Notes under the pieces: model-generated | The model's database searches: none | Told to the model about the DNA's origin: nothing | What the model saw: the letters and a program-made list of their open reading frames with translations, nothing else | Made by a program: the position numbers and the translations under genes | Assembly: GCA_017407125.1 (NCBI GenBank) | Contig: JAFQXE010000026.1 | Coordinates: 1-64,000, forward strand | Reading direction: 5' to 3' | From: Thermoguttaceae bacterium | GTDB taxonomy: Bacteria > Planctomycetota > Planctomycetia > Pirellulales > Thermoguttaceae | DNA: 64,000 nt | In this document: positions 18,638 through 27,798 of the stretch, piece after piece | How the letters are laid out: every line of letters starts with the position of its first letter | Position numbering within the stretch: position 1 is the first letter of the stretch

Positions 18638-20446
18638 ATGAAAAAGATTGTATTAATGCTGTGTCTGACGCTTGTATTGTCAGCCGTTTCCGTTTTGGCG
18701 CAGGACGCCCCCGCGGTTCCCGCCAGTTTGAAAGGTTCGCCCTGTCTTGAAGGGTATACGCTCGTTCAGGGCATGAACATCGCCAATCAAATGTACGACA
18801 ACCTCCATAAATCCGGGACGAAGTACGAATTGGCTGACAACGTCCAGAAGTTAAAAGAGCAAGGCGTTCTGTTCGATCGCGTCGGGTACTGTCTGGAATA
18901 CGCGCCGACGGCGGACGCTCCGCTGGAATACGTGTTTGTAACGTTCGATTCCGCCAACATGACAACCGACGTCGCCAAGATCGGCGTTCCGGATTTCCCG
19001 TCCGGCATTTTCTATCAACAGGTTGTAAAGAATCTGGAAGTAACGTCCAACGTCCAGGGCGTTCAGACCGGCAAATTTAAGCGCGGCTATCTGGAATTCT
19101 GGCCCTGCAATTACGGTCAGGGAGCCAAGGGGACGATTGCGGGCAGAGGGCCGTCGACGCACCAGATTCCCGCTGAGGATGCGAAGGGCGCGATTTCCGA
19201 AGGCAACCCGTTCACGTACGACATCAACGACGCCCCGCATTGGGGCGAGCCAGCGGGATACGGCTCTATGCAGGTTCACAATCTGGACGCCCTGCAAACG
19301 GTTTTCGCCTTTAACAGTTTCGTCCCGAGCAATAAAAACAATCCCAAGGCGTTTGGAATTGGAAACGCCCCGACAGGCGAGCCGGACTACACGTTCAACT
19401 ACGACAAAGGCAAGTACGCCGTCGCGAATCTGTACACGTTTATTCGACCCTGCAAGGCGGTTTTGACGACCAACGAGGCGAAGTCCGGAATCGAGTTCTA
19501 TCAGCGCGGCAAAGACGGCTCAGCGATGGTTCCGATTTCCGGGACGTTCCAAACCGCTGACGGCGTTACAATCGAGTCCATCGAAGCCGTCGCCGACACA
19601 GGCGCCAAAGCAAACCTGGCGATTTGCGGCGCTGACAAATACCTCGGCGCGATCAGCTTGCCCGCCGGATGGCACAGTGTAACAGTAACAGCCAAAGACG
19701 CGTCCGGCGCCGTTGTCGCAGCCGCAAAGCTGGATAAAATCGGCGTTGGAGAAATCTTCATTACGTGCGGACAGTCGAACTCCGCCAACCACGGCGACGT
19801 CGCCAACGGAATGCACAAGTTTACAAAGACCGGCAACGCTGTCATGTACGATTTGAAGCTCAATTCCTGGATTCCGTCCTGCGACCCGCAGCGCGGCGCG
19901 ACGGGAGAAAACGGTTCAACCTGGGTTCCGTTTGCTGACGCCCTGTCGGAAAAACTCGGCGTTCCCGTTGGAACTGTCGCTACCGGATACGGCGGATCAA
20001 GCGTTTCTCAATGGCAGCCGGGAACCGACTTCCTGGAGAACCGACTTCTGCCCGCCATTCGCGCCTTGAACGGGAACTTCGCCGGGATTCTGTGGCATCA
20101 GGGCGAAACGGACTTTTCACGCGACATGAATAAGGACGAGTACTACAACAAACTCCGGACGGTGATTTACATATCCCGCAAAGAGGCTGGCTGGGACGTC
20201 CCGTGGGGCGTTGCGCTGGTTTCCTACTGCCGTAAAGGCGGCGTCTGGACGACCGGCGGCGGGGGGATTGAAGCGCAAAAACAGCTTATCGCTGACGACC
20301 CGCTCGTCTTTGAAGGTCCCAATACCGACGTCCTGACTCGCGAACAGCGCGGCAACGGCGGCAACCAGATTCACTTCGGCGTCGACGGCTTGGACTACGT
20401 CGGTCAGCAATGGGCGAACACCGCCGAAAAGATGCTGAAGAAATAA
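18638..20446 (+). CDS. Secreted sialate O-acetylesterase-like SGNH hydrolase
   Basis: A 602-residue exported enzyme. The signal peptide MKKIVLMLCLTLVLSAVSVLAQ is directly after the ATG at 18638, which is why I prefer that start to the upstream in-frame ATG at 18506; no good ribosome site is seen for either. Residues 25-350 have no family that I recognise. The C-terminal part is a SASA/DUF303 domain: GQSNSANHGD with the nucleophile Ser near 380, GYGGSSVSQW, ILWHQGETD, and a late NQIHFGVDG with His near 579. Relatives remove O-acetyl groups from sialic acids or other glycans. A terminator hairpin follows at 20467. Confidence 0.85.
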   Translation: MKKIVLMLCLTLVLSAVSVLAQDAPAVPASLKGSPCLEGYTLVQGMNIANQMYDNLHKSGTKYELADNVQKLKEQGVLFDRVGYCLEYAPTADAPLEYVFVTFDSANMTTDVAKIGVPDFPSGIFYQQVVKNLEVTSNVQGVQTGKFKRGYLEFWPCNYGQGAKGTIAGRGPSTHQIPAEDAKGAISEGNPFTYDINDAPHWGEPAGYGSMQVHNLDALQTVFAFNSFVPSNKNNPKAFGIGNAPTGEPDYTFNYDKGKYAVANLYTFIRPCKAVLTTNEAKSGIEFYQRGKDGSAMVPISGTFQTADGVTIESIEAVADTGAKANLAICGADKYLGAISLPAGWHSVTVTAKDASGAVVAAAKLDKIGVGEIFITCGQSNSANHGDVANGMHKFTKTGNAVMYDLKLNSWIPSCDPQRGATGENGSTWVPFADALSEKLGVPVGTVATGYGGSSVSQWQPGTDFLENRLLPAIRALNGNFAGILWHQGETDFSRDMNKDEYYNKLRTVIYISRKEAGWDVPWGVALVSYCRKGGVWTTGGGGIEAQKQLIADDPLVFEGPNTDVLTREQRGNGGNQIHFGVDGLDYVGQQWANTAEKMLKK

Positions 20447-20466
20447 CGAGGAACTTCTCTCGGAGT

Positions 20467-20489
20467 GCGAGAGCGCAGCTCTCGCTTTT
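20467..20489 (+). terminator. Terminator after the acetylesterase gene
   Basis: GCGAGAGC and GCTCTCGC form a perfect 8-bp stem with a GCA loop, followed by TTTTAA. Confidence 0.65.
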
Positions 20490-20590
20490 AACGAAAGAAG
20501 CCGAGAACAACCGAAAGAGTATTTCGTGCCAATAAAGTACGAACCTTTTGTCGCGAAAATAGATAATCGAATCAAAACGGTTATTTATTT

Positions 20591-20836
20591 GAACGCAGAG
20601 TACGCAGACTCCTCGCAGACAACGCAGAGACAATCGAACATGTGTCATCTACGCCCGCCGGGCTATGACACGATGTTCGATTGTTATTTTTATTTATTGT
20701 TTTTATTTTTTATATATTAAATTTATAATTTTAAAACTAGGGCGGGGAATCGTGGCGTAGACAACGAAGTTGGCGTCGTCGCCACATTCCCCAGCCCTTC
20801 TGCGTATTCTGCGAGTAGTCTGCGGTTTCTGCGTTC
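20591..20836. repeat. Family B structured repeat, copy 1 (246 bp)
   Basis: The element begins GAACGCAGAGTACGCAGACT and ends in the inverse TGCGGTTTCTGCGTTC. Inside are hairpin 1 (20631-20683; CAATCGAACAT pairs with GTTCGATTG, inner GTGTCAT with ATGACAC), an AT-rich centre, and hairpin 2 (20740-20797; GGGCGGGGAAT and GTGGCG pair with CGCCAC and TTCCCCAGCCC). Other copies are at 41918-42160, 44909-45145, 52741-52973 and 61187-61405. It fills most of the gap 20447-21038, which otherwise holds no gene. Confidence 0.9.
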
Positions 20837-21008
20837 TATTTAAAATTTTTGGCGCTCCAATAATATTGAGTTCAAATTTTATATTCATGCACTTCTTCCT
20901 CTGGTATTTAAATCTAAATGTGTTATAATGCATTCTGTAACGATTATATTTTCCCCTCATTATCGGCGCGAATAGGCGTTATTCGTCGTTCGCGTCGGTA
21001 TTTAAAAA

Positions 21009-21027
21009 GCGGGAGCTATGCTCCCGC
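21009..21027. repeat. Palindrome at the start of the restriction-modification gene
   Basis: GCGGGAGC TAT GCTCCCGC is a perfect 8-bp stem. It overlaps the upstream in-frame ATG at 21018, one reason to prefer ATG 21039 as the start of the gene. Confidence 0.5.
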
Positions 21028-21038
21028 ACTCCGAAAAA

Positions 21039-23813
21039 ATGAACGCCGAAAAACGAGAACGAATCCGAAACTTCATCCAAATCTGGTCAACCCGCGGAAA
21101 CGAGAAGAGCGAAACCCAGGAGTTCTGGAACACGCTCCTGCGCTACGTTTTGGACGTTGACCGTCCGGAAACGCTCATTGTGTACGAAAAGTCGGTGAAG
21201 CAAAAACATCAAACGTTTATCGACGCCTGGATTCCGTCAACCAAAGTTCTCATTGAACAGAAAGGCGCGGACGTCGACCTGACCAAAGCGCAGCGGCAGT
21301 CCGACGGCGCGTTCTGCACTCCGTACGAACAGGCGCTGCGTTACAACAACGCGCTCCCGTACGATCAAAAGAACAGATGGATTGTCGTCTGCAATTTTCG
21401 GGAATTCCATCTTTACGACATGAACAAGACGGAAAACAACTGTCTTGTCTTCAAGCTGGAGGAACTGGAAAACAACGTCCAGAACCTGCAGGTCATTGTC
21501 GACATCACCCAGACGGACGTCCATAAAGAAACCCAGCTGTCCATCAAAGCGGGCGAACTGGTCGGGGAACTCTACGACGCGCTGCTCAAACAGTACCCGC
21601 GCCCGGACGATCCCAGGACGCTGAAAAGTCTGAACAAACTCTGCGTTCGGCTGGTGTTCTGCCTTTACGCGGAAGACGCCGACATGTTCGTCAAAGACCA
21701 GTTTTACAACTACCTCAAAAACACGCCGCCGGAAGACGTTGGCGCGGAACTGGCAGACCTGTTTTCCGTTCTCAACACGCCCGTTGACCAGCGCAGCGTC
21801 AACCTCAAACCCCGGCTCAAAGCGTTCCCGTACGTCAACGGCGGGCTGTTTCAGGACGAGGAAATCGAAATCCCGCCCTTTACCGAAGACCTGAAATTTC
21901 TGCTGTTACACAACTGCTCGCTTAACTTTGACTGGAGCGGCATCAGCCCGACGATTTTCGGCGCTGTCTTTGAAAGCACGATGAACCCGGAAACGCGGCG
22001 CGCCAACGGCATGCACTACACGTCCATTGAGAACATCCACAAGCTCATCGACGCCCTGTTTCTCGACGACCTCAAAGCGGAACTGGAAGACATCTTCCTC
22101 GAACGCGTCGCCAAAACCCGGCTTTCCAGACTGCGCGACTTCCATGCGCGGCTGGCGAAGCTGACCTTTTTCGACCCCGCCTGCGGCTCCGGCAACTTCT
22201 TAACGGAAACGTACATCTGCCTGCGGAAGATGGAAAACGACATCATCCGATCCATGTACGGCAGCGATTACCGATCCATCAGCCCGGACGTTACGCCCAT
22301 TCAGGTGTCAATTTCCAACTTCTACGGAATTGAGATAAACGACTTCGCCGTCGCCGTCGCGAAAACCGCGCTGTGGATTGCGGAAAGCCAGGCGATTCGG
22401 AACACGGAAGCGATTATCCACGCCGACATCCAGTTCCTGCCGCTCAAATCGTACGCGAATATTGTAGAAGGCAACGCCCTTCGCCTCGACTGGGAAACCA
22501 TCGTTCCCAAAGACAAGCTGAACTACATTCTCGGCAACCCGCCGTTTGTAGGCGGACGCTTAATGTCAGAAGAACAAAAACAAGACCTAGTAAATGTTTT
22601 TGGCGCCAATTGGAAAAACGTTGGAAATATGGACTATGTCTGCGCTTGGTATAAAAAGGCGATTGACTTGATTAAAGATACTGATATTCGCGCCGCTTTT
22701 GTATCGACTAATAGCATTTGTCAAGGCGAACAGGTTCCAAACTTATGGAAACCGTTGTTTGAACAAGGCGTTCACATTGATTTTGCTTACAGAACATTCC
22801 GCTGGGACAGTGAATCTAACCAAAAAGCGCATGTTCATTGCGTTATAGTTGGTTTTTCGCTTTGTTCAGGGCAAAAAGAAAAACATATAATTCATCTTGA
22901 AAACGGTCAAGCGAAAGAGGCTAGAAATATTAATGCGTATTTGGTTGACGCTCGAAATTCTTTTATTGAAAGCCGTAATATTCCAATTTGTAACGTTCCG
23001 AAAATGGTTTTTGGAAATATGGCAAATGATGGAGGTAACTTTATTTTGTCTGAAATCGAAAAAAACGATTTGCTGATAAATGAACCAAATGCGGAAAAGT
23101 TTATTCGTCCATATTTAGGTGCAGAAGAGTTCATTAATAATAAGAAAAGGTATTGTCTATGGCTTAAAGACGCTGACCCTTCTGAATTAAGGAAACTTCC
23201 TCAAGTTTTATCTCGGATTTCAAATATCAGAAGAATTCGTGCTGAGAGTAAACGTTCAGCTACTCAAAAACTTGCCGATTATCCGCAATTATTTGGTGAA
23301 ATTCGTCAACCTGAATCTGGCTTTTTTTTGCTTGTACCACGTGTATCTTCAGAAAATAGAGAATATGTTCCAATTGGTTTTTTAGACTTCAAGACTATCG
23401 CAAGCGATGCAACGTTAATTATTCCTAATGCCAGTCTTTATCATTTTGGCGTTTTAACGTCTTCTGTTCACATGGCTTGGATGAGAACGGTTTGCGGACG
23501 CCTTAAGAGCGATTACCGATATTCAGCCAATATCGTCTATAATAATTTCCCATGGTGTACGCCGACGGAGGAGCAGAAGGCTAAAATAGAGGAGACGGCT
23601 AAGGCGATTCTGGACGCGCGCGCAAAATATCCGACATCGAGTCTTGCGGACTTATACGACGTAAGATCCAGGAAGCCGGAGCTAGTTAAAGCGCACCAGA
23701 ACAACGACCGCGCCGTGATGAAAGCCTACGGCTTCCCGCCCTCCCTCTCTGAAATGGACGTCGTCGCCCGGCTGATGGAAATGTACCAAAAATTAGTAAT
23801 TAGTAATGAGTAA
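21039..23813 (+). CDS. MmeI-like (type IIL) restriction-modification enzyme
   Basis: A 924-residue fused nuclease and adenine methyltransferase. The N-terminal PD-ExK-like site is D62, E73, K75 (VLIEQKGADVD). A helical linker follows. The SAM-binding motif FDPACGSGNF is at about 378-387 and the catalytic NPPF at 500-503. A target-recognition region lies at about 510-840, then the C-terminal segment with MAWMRTVCGRLKSDYRYSA, characteristic of the MmeI family. Such enzymes methylate one strand and cut at a fixed distance when the site is unmodified. The target-recognition part (about 22560-23550) is clearly more AT-rich than the rest. All catalytic residues are present. The final residues KLVISNE are encoded by repeat E2. 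Confidence 0.88.
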   Translation: MNAEKRERIRNFIQIWSTRGNEKSETQEFWNTLLRYVLDVDRPETLIVYEKSVKQKHQTFIDAWIPSTKVLIEQKGADVDLTKAQRQSDGAFCTPYEQALRYNNALPYDQKNRWIVVCNFREFHLYDMNKTENNCLVFKLEELENNVQNLQVIVDITQTDVHKETQLSIKAGELVGELYDALLKQYPRPDDPRTLKSLNKLCVRLVFCLYAEDADMFVKDQFYNYLKNTPPEDVGAELADLFSVLNTPVDQRSVNLKPRLKAFPYVNGGLFQDEEIEIPPFTEDLKFLLLHNCSLNFDWSGISPTIFGAVFESTMNPETRRANGMHYTSIENIHKLIDALFLDDLKAELEDIFLERVAKTRLSRLRDFHARLAKLTFFDPACGSGNFLTETYICLRKMENDIIRSMYGSDYRSISPDVTPIQVSISNFYGIEINDFAVAVAKTALWIAESQAIRNTEAIIHADIQFLPLKSYANIVEGNALRLDWETIVPKDKLNYILGNPPFVGGRLMSEEQKQDLVNVFGANWKNVGNMDYVCAWYKKAIDLIKDTDIRAAFVSTNSICQGEQVPNLWKPLFEQGVHIDFAYRTFRWDSESNQKAHVHCVIVGFSLCSGQKEKHIIHLENGQAKEARNINAYLVDARNSFIESRNIPICNVPKMVFGNMANDGGNFILSEIEKNDLLINEPNAEKFIRPYLGAEEFINNKKRYCLWLKDADPSELRKLPQVLSRISNIRRIRAESKRSATQKLADYPQLFGEIRQPESGFFLLVPRVSSENREYVPIGFLDFKTIASDATLIIPNASLYHFGVLTSSVHMAWMRTVCGRLKSDYRYSANIVYNNFPWCTPTEEQKAKIEETAKAILDARAKYPTSSLADLYDVRSRKPELVKAHQNNDRAVMKAYGFPPSLSEMDVVARLMEMYQKLVISNE

Positions 23814-23830
23814 TTAGTAATTACGCAAAG
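23790..23830. repeat. Family E heptad tract, copy 2
   Basis: AATTAGTAATTAGTAATGAG continues into GTAATTACGCAAAGCG. It overlaps the last codons and stop of the restriction-modification gene, so the repeat has become the protein's C-terminus. Confidence 0.55.
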
Positions 23831-23893
23831 CGCTCCGCTTGCGTCGGGGAGTGCGGCGGCTTGACGCCGCCTTAACCAACGCCCCGCGCACAA

Positions 23894-23995
23894 ACTGGGA
23901 GTTTTCTGGGAATTTTCTGGGAGGATTCTGGGAATTGCTGGGAAGACTTAATCCTTTCCCAGCGCTCTCCCAGAAGTTTCCTGCGTTTTCCCAGT
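23894..23995. repeat. Family F CTGGGA hairpin, copy 2
   Basis: The left arm is CTGGGAGTTTT, CTGGGAATTTT, CTGGGAGGATT, CTGGGAATTG, CTGGGA, a clear 11-bp period. The right arm repeats TCCCAG at 10-11 bp. The centre GAAGACTTAATCC is the inverse of the centre of copy 1. No gene is seen in 23814-24175. Confidence 0.75.
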
Positions 23996-24175
23996 TCTTA
24001 CGAGAAGGCGGCGCCTAAGGGCGCCGCACTCCCCGTCCTTCGGCTCATCTCGTCGGTCGTGTAATACATACGACAAAGCGAGAGTTCCGCTTCGATGCAC
24101 TCTCGCGCTGAGGAACGTTCTTGAGTGCGGATCAATAACGCCAAGGTTGAATAGTTATGGAATTCTCTGCTCTTG

Positions 24176-24418
24176 CTACCACCTTAACAGAAAATCATAA
24201 ACATGCGAACCCGAATAACGTTCGATGGCAGCGTCTGTAAGAGATAGCAGGTAAATAATAAAGACGATGGCAAGAAGAAGGAATAATATTTTTATGATTT
24301 TTTTCAAACGACTTCCACCATCATCATTGATAGACAGAAGAAAACTGCCAAGCAATAAAGCGATAAACCATAAAACAGCATAACAAATAATAAGGAGGAG
24401 TAGTATTAGGGTATTCAT
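24176..24418 (-). CDS. Small two-helix membrane protein, unknown
   Basis: An 80-residue hydrophobic protein. Helix 1 is about residues 2-28, then a polar SINDDGGSRLKK loop with positive charges, then helix 2 at about 41-60. GGGAG lies 8 bases before the ATG, so translation is plausible. It stands alone between the restriction-modification gene and rho, on the opposite strand to both. No family recognised; a small toxin-like or stress peptide is possible but unsupported. Confidence 0.55.
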   Translation of the reverse strand: MNTLILLLLIICYAVLWFIALLLGSFLLSINDDGGSRLKKIIKILFLLLAIVFIIYLLSLTDAAIERYSGSHVYDFLLRW

Positions 24419-24539
24419 GGCAATCTCCCAGATAATGCGTGAACAATTTATTGCAATTCCATTGGACTGCGTCCATATAAAAGAATTATAGTTTACCTTG
24501 AATTAAAATAAAGGGGGACTTGACAATTTGAACGGGCGT

Positions 24540-24660
24540 TTTTCAAGTTGCCGCGATTCCCTAAACTCCTCCCTCCTCTTTCCTAACTCCTCACTCACTC
24601 ATCTCTGCTCCCCCATTCCCTCTTTTCATCCCCTCCCCCCCTCTTTTCATTTCTGAAATT
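24540..24660. repeat. Pyrimidine-rich heptad-like tract upstream of rho
   Basis: CTCCTCCCTCCTCTTTCCTA and following bases are an irregular tandem of CTCCTNA-type words, similar to tracts at 31570-31610, 34930-34985 and 54200-54225. The rest of 24419-24785 is AT-rich leader sequence for rho, without a gene. Confidence 0.4.
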
Positions 24661-24785
24661 TTGATTATAATTATATATTATTGATGAAAGTCAGAAAAAT
24701 ATATTTATTCATAAATCCTGCCTGTTAATTCAAAAGATTAAAACCCCTCCCAGCTTTTCAAATTATTTATTGGAGGTTTGTTAGC

Positions 24786-27071
24786 ATGTTTGACGATTAT
24801 GAAAACCCTGCCACAGACAATCAGAACGAACAACCTTTAAACCCCGGTTCTGAACAAAACGACAACGAAAACATCGAACAGATTCTCAATTCCAACGAGG
24901 AATTGCCAGAACGTCTGGACGGCTTTGGCGATTCGCCCTCCGGACAGTTCAATAAAAAGAACCGGTCCAAAACGCTCGACCTCAACGACCCGCAGACGCT
25001 CAATCTTGGCATGACCGGGCGAGGAAGCGAACACAACCGGTCGGGAGACAACCGCTATCCGTACGGAAAGGGATACAACCGCGACGGTCAGCGGACGTAT
25101 AACAATCGAAACAACTACAATCAGGACAGGTACTCCTATCAGGACCGGCAATACGGTCAGGGGCGATACAATCAAAACCGGTACGACGGGCAGAACCGCT
25201 ATCAAGACAATAACGGCTATTATCAGAATCGAAACGACTATTACTCCAATAACAACAACTATTCTGACTACAGCGACAGCTCTAGCGCCGATTCTTACGA
25301 CCAGCAAACGACGAATTCTGACAACCAGTCAACCTCCGATTCCGATCAGAACTACAACGGGTACAACCGAAACTACAACCGCCCGTACAATCGCGGATAC
25401 AATAACTACAATAACAACTATAACAACAATTACAATAACGACCGCGGCGCTTACAATAACCGTCAGTACGGCGGCGGGGGATACAATAACCGTTACAACA
25501 ATTCCGGGTACAACCGCCCGTATCGGCCGTACAACCGGTATCAGTACAATTCCTATTCATTCAACGACAACGACCCGCTGGCGATGCCGGAAGACGCGCC
25601 CCGTCCGCCGCGCAAACCCAAGCCGTACGAGGTCAACCCGAACGACATTGATGAAAATCTCTTGAAGGACGACCCGATCGATTTGGAAGCCGAGCCGTTA
25701 AGCCTCGCGGAAGAGCTGGCGGAGGAAATCAATCATGGGCGTCAGGACGAGGACGAGTTCGACAAAATCTACAAAAAGCTCCGGGAAACCAACTTCAACA
25801 ACCTGGCGGACTTGCAGAAGCTGTCCATGTCGGAGCTGATTGAAGTCGCCCGAAAGGAGAATCTGGAAGTCGTCGACGAGGAAGGCGCGCAGCGTCAAGA
25901 CCTGATTTTCCGCATTCTCAAAGAGCGAATCAAGCTCAACGGTTTAATTTACGGAGAGGGCACGCTGGAAATTCTCCCCGACGGGTTCGGGTTCCTCCGG
26001 TCTGCCGATTACCATTACATTTCCTGCCCGGACGACATCTACGTTTCGCCCAGCCAAATTCGTCGATTCGGCTTGAAAAACGGCGTTACCATTTCCGGAC
26101 AGATTCGTCCGCCGAAGGAAAACGAGCGGTATTTTGCGCTCCTTCGCATTGAGGCTATCAACTATCGCGAACCGAACGAGCTGATTCGTCACAAAGATTT
26201 TGAAGACCTCACCGCCATCCACCCGACGGAACGCATTAAAATGGAAACGACGCCGGACGAACTCAACACGCGCGTTACAGACCTCATCACCCCGCTGGGG
26301 TTCGGTCAGCGAGCGTTAATCGTCAGCCCGCCCCGCGCCGGCAAAACCATTCTCATGCAGAAGATGGCGAAAGCGGCGTTGAGAAACTACCCTGACCTGT
26401 ACGTCATCATGCTTTTAATTGACGAGCGCCCGGAAGAAGTAACCGACATGGAGCGTCAGGTCAAAGGCCCCAACTGCGAGGTGATTTCGTCCACGTTTGA
26501 CGAGACGTCGTCGCGTCACATTCAGGTGTCGGAAATTGTTCTCGAAAAAGCCAAACGCATGGTCGAATACGGCCGCGACGTGCTGATTTTCCTGGATTCC
26601 ATCACCCGTCTGGCGCGGGCGTGGAATGCGGAATGCCCCACCGGCGGCAAGATCATGTCCGGCGGCGTCGACGCCAACGCGCTGCAAAGCCCCAAACGAT
26701 TTTTCGGCTCCGCCCGACGAGTGGAAGAAGGCGGCTCGCTGACGATTGTCGCAACGGCTTTGGTCGACACCGGCAGCCGCATGGATCAGGTCATTTTCGA
26801 GGAGTTCAAAGGGACAGGCAACATGGAGATCGTTCTCGACCGATCCCTTGTCGACCGCCGCATCTGGCCCGCCATCGACATCAACGCTTCCGGCACGCGA
26901 CGAGAAGAAATGCTCCGCAACCCGCAGGAACAGGCGAAGATTTCCGCTCTGCGCCGCGTCCTGTCGGAACTCAATCCCTGTGACGCCATGGAAGCGCTCA
27001 CGACCCGTCTGGCAAAGACGGAAACCAACGACGAGTTCCTGGAAAACATCCACGAAGGCGCGGATTTATAG
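24786..27071 (+). CDS. rho: Transcription termination factor Rho with a long disordered extension
   Basis: A 761-residue Rho, against about 420 residues in E. coli. Residues 80-265 are a low-complexity Asn/Tyr/Arg/Gln/Asp region (for example [18 protein letters not shown]) that is surely disordered. The normal Rho follows: N-terminal helical domain near 340-385, cold-shock RNA-binding domain ([18 protein letters not shown], about 394-470), Walker [10 protein letters not shown] near 515, Walker [15 protein letters not shown], and the Q/R-loop segment [20 protein letters not shown]. It is a hexameric helicase that releases RNA from polymerase. In Bacteroides a similar extension promotes condensates and gut fitness; a parallel role here is inference. 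GGAGG precedes the ATG. Confidence 0.96.
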   Translation: MFDDYENPATDNQNEQPLNPGSEQNDNENIEQILNSNEELPERLDGFGDSPSGQFNKKNRSKTLDLNDPQTLNLGMTGRGSEHNRSGDNRYPYGKGYNRDGQRTYNNRNNYNQDRYSYQDRQYGQGRYNQNRYDGQNRYQDNNGYYQNRNDYYSNNNNYSDYSDSSSADSYDQQTTNSDNQSTSDSDQNYNGYNRNYNRPYNRGYNNYNNNYNNNYNNDRGAYNNRQYGGGGYNNRYNNSGYNRPYRPYNRYQYNSYSFNDNDPLAMPEDAPRPPRKPKPYEVNPNDIDENLLKDDPIDLEAEPLSLAEELAEEINHGRQDEDEFDKIYKKLRETNFNNLADLQKLSMSELIEVARKENLEVVDEEGAQRQDLIFRILKERIKLNGLIYGEGTLEILPDGFGFLRSADYHYISCPDDIYVSPSQIRRFGLKNGVTISGQIRPPKENERYFALLRIEAINYREPNELIRHKDFEDLTAIHPTERIKMETTPDELNTRVTDLITPLGFGQRALIVSPPRAGKTILMQKMAKAALRNYPDLYVIMLLIDERPEEVTDMERQVKGPNCEVISSTFDETSSRHIQVSEIVLEKAKRMVEYGRDVLIFLDSITRLARAWNAECPTGGKIMSGGVDANALQSPKRFFGSARRVEEGGSLTIVATALVDTGSRMDQVIFEEFKGTGNMEIVLDRSLVDRRIWPAIDINASGTRREEMLRNPQEQAKISALRRVLSELNPCDAMEALTTRLAKTETNDEFLENIHEGADL

Positions 27072-27110
27072 TTCAAGGATTGATTCGACGCTTTCAATAG
27101 TATAGAGAAT

Positions 27111-27677
27111 ATGACAATCAACCTTGAACTCCTTGACGACGAACGTTTGCCGGAATTCAAAAAAGAAATGCAGCGAGCGTTTCAGCTTGGCGCGGAGGCG
27201 GAATTAGGCAGCGATTACATGGAAGTGTTGCCGGAAGCCGATATTGACCATTCTCTCAATTCCGCTGGCGCGATTGCGTATGCCGCGGTCGATAACGGCG
27301 AAATGGTCGGCGGCGCGATTGTCGTTATTAACGCCCAAACGCAGCACAACCATCTGGATTTTCTCTTTGTCAAAGTCGGACGGCAGAGCAAGGGCATAGG
27401 CAAGTCAATTTGGGCGGAAATAGAACGTCGCCATCCCGCGACAAAAGTCTGGGAAACCTGCACGCCGTATTTCGAAAAGAGAAACATTCATTTCTATATC
27501 AACCGGTGCGGATTCCATGCCGTTGAACTGATGGTTGAAAATCACCCGGAAGAGCATAGCGCCGACGGCAAAGCTCATCCGGAACGCGGCGACGACCTGA
27601 TGTTTCGCTTTGAAAAAGTCATGTCCCCGCCCGCTAGTTTCTGTTTCTGCGAATTAAAACCGCCTGGAGAGGGGTGA
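27111..27677 (+). CDS. GNAT-family N-acetyltransferase
   Basis: A 188-residue cytoplasmic acetyltransferase. The acetyl-CoA-binding motif is RQSKGIGKSIW (about residues 87-97), preceded by the LDFLFVKVG strand, and the C-terminal YINRCGFHAVEL is typical of GNAT proteins. The N-terminal half, MTINLELLDDERLPEFKKEMQ, fits the fold. It starts 39 bp after rho on the same strand and may be co-transcribed. Substrate unknown. Confidence 0.85.
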   Translation: MTINLELLDDERLPEFKKEMQRAFQLGAEAELGSDYMEVLPEADIDHSLNSAGAIAYAAVDNGEMVGGAIVVINAQTQHNHLDFLFVKVGRQSKGIGKSIWAEIERRHPATKVWETCTPYFEKRNIHFYINRCGFHAVELMVENHPEEHSADGKAHPERGDDLMFRFEKVMSPPASFCFCELKPPGEG

Positions 27678-27688
27678 CATCAACTCTT

Positions 27689-27778
27689 TCGTTGATCGCT
27701 TGCGGCGTAAGCCTCCAAACACCTCATTCGCAGAGAGCAACCTAAGACCCACTGGTTCGCGGGCGTCTTCGCCCGCTA
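27689..27778. repeat. Family A repeat, copy 2, downstream flank of the RAYT gene
   Basis: It reads CGTTGATCGCTTGCGGCGTAA at one end and CTGGTTCGCGGGCGTCTTCG at the other, the inverse of copy 3 on the other side of the transposase gene. It ends about 20 bp from the transposase stop codon. Confidence 0.75.
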
Positions 27779-27798
27779 CAGGAAAAATAAAACTTCTT

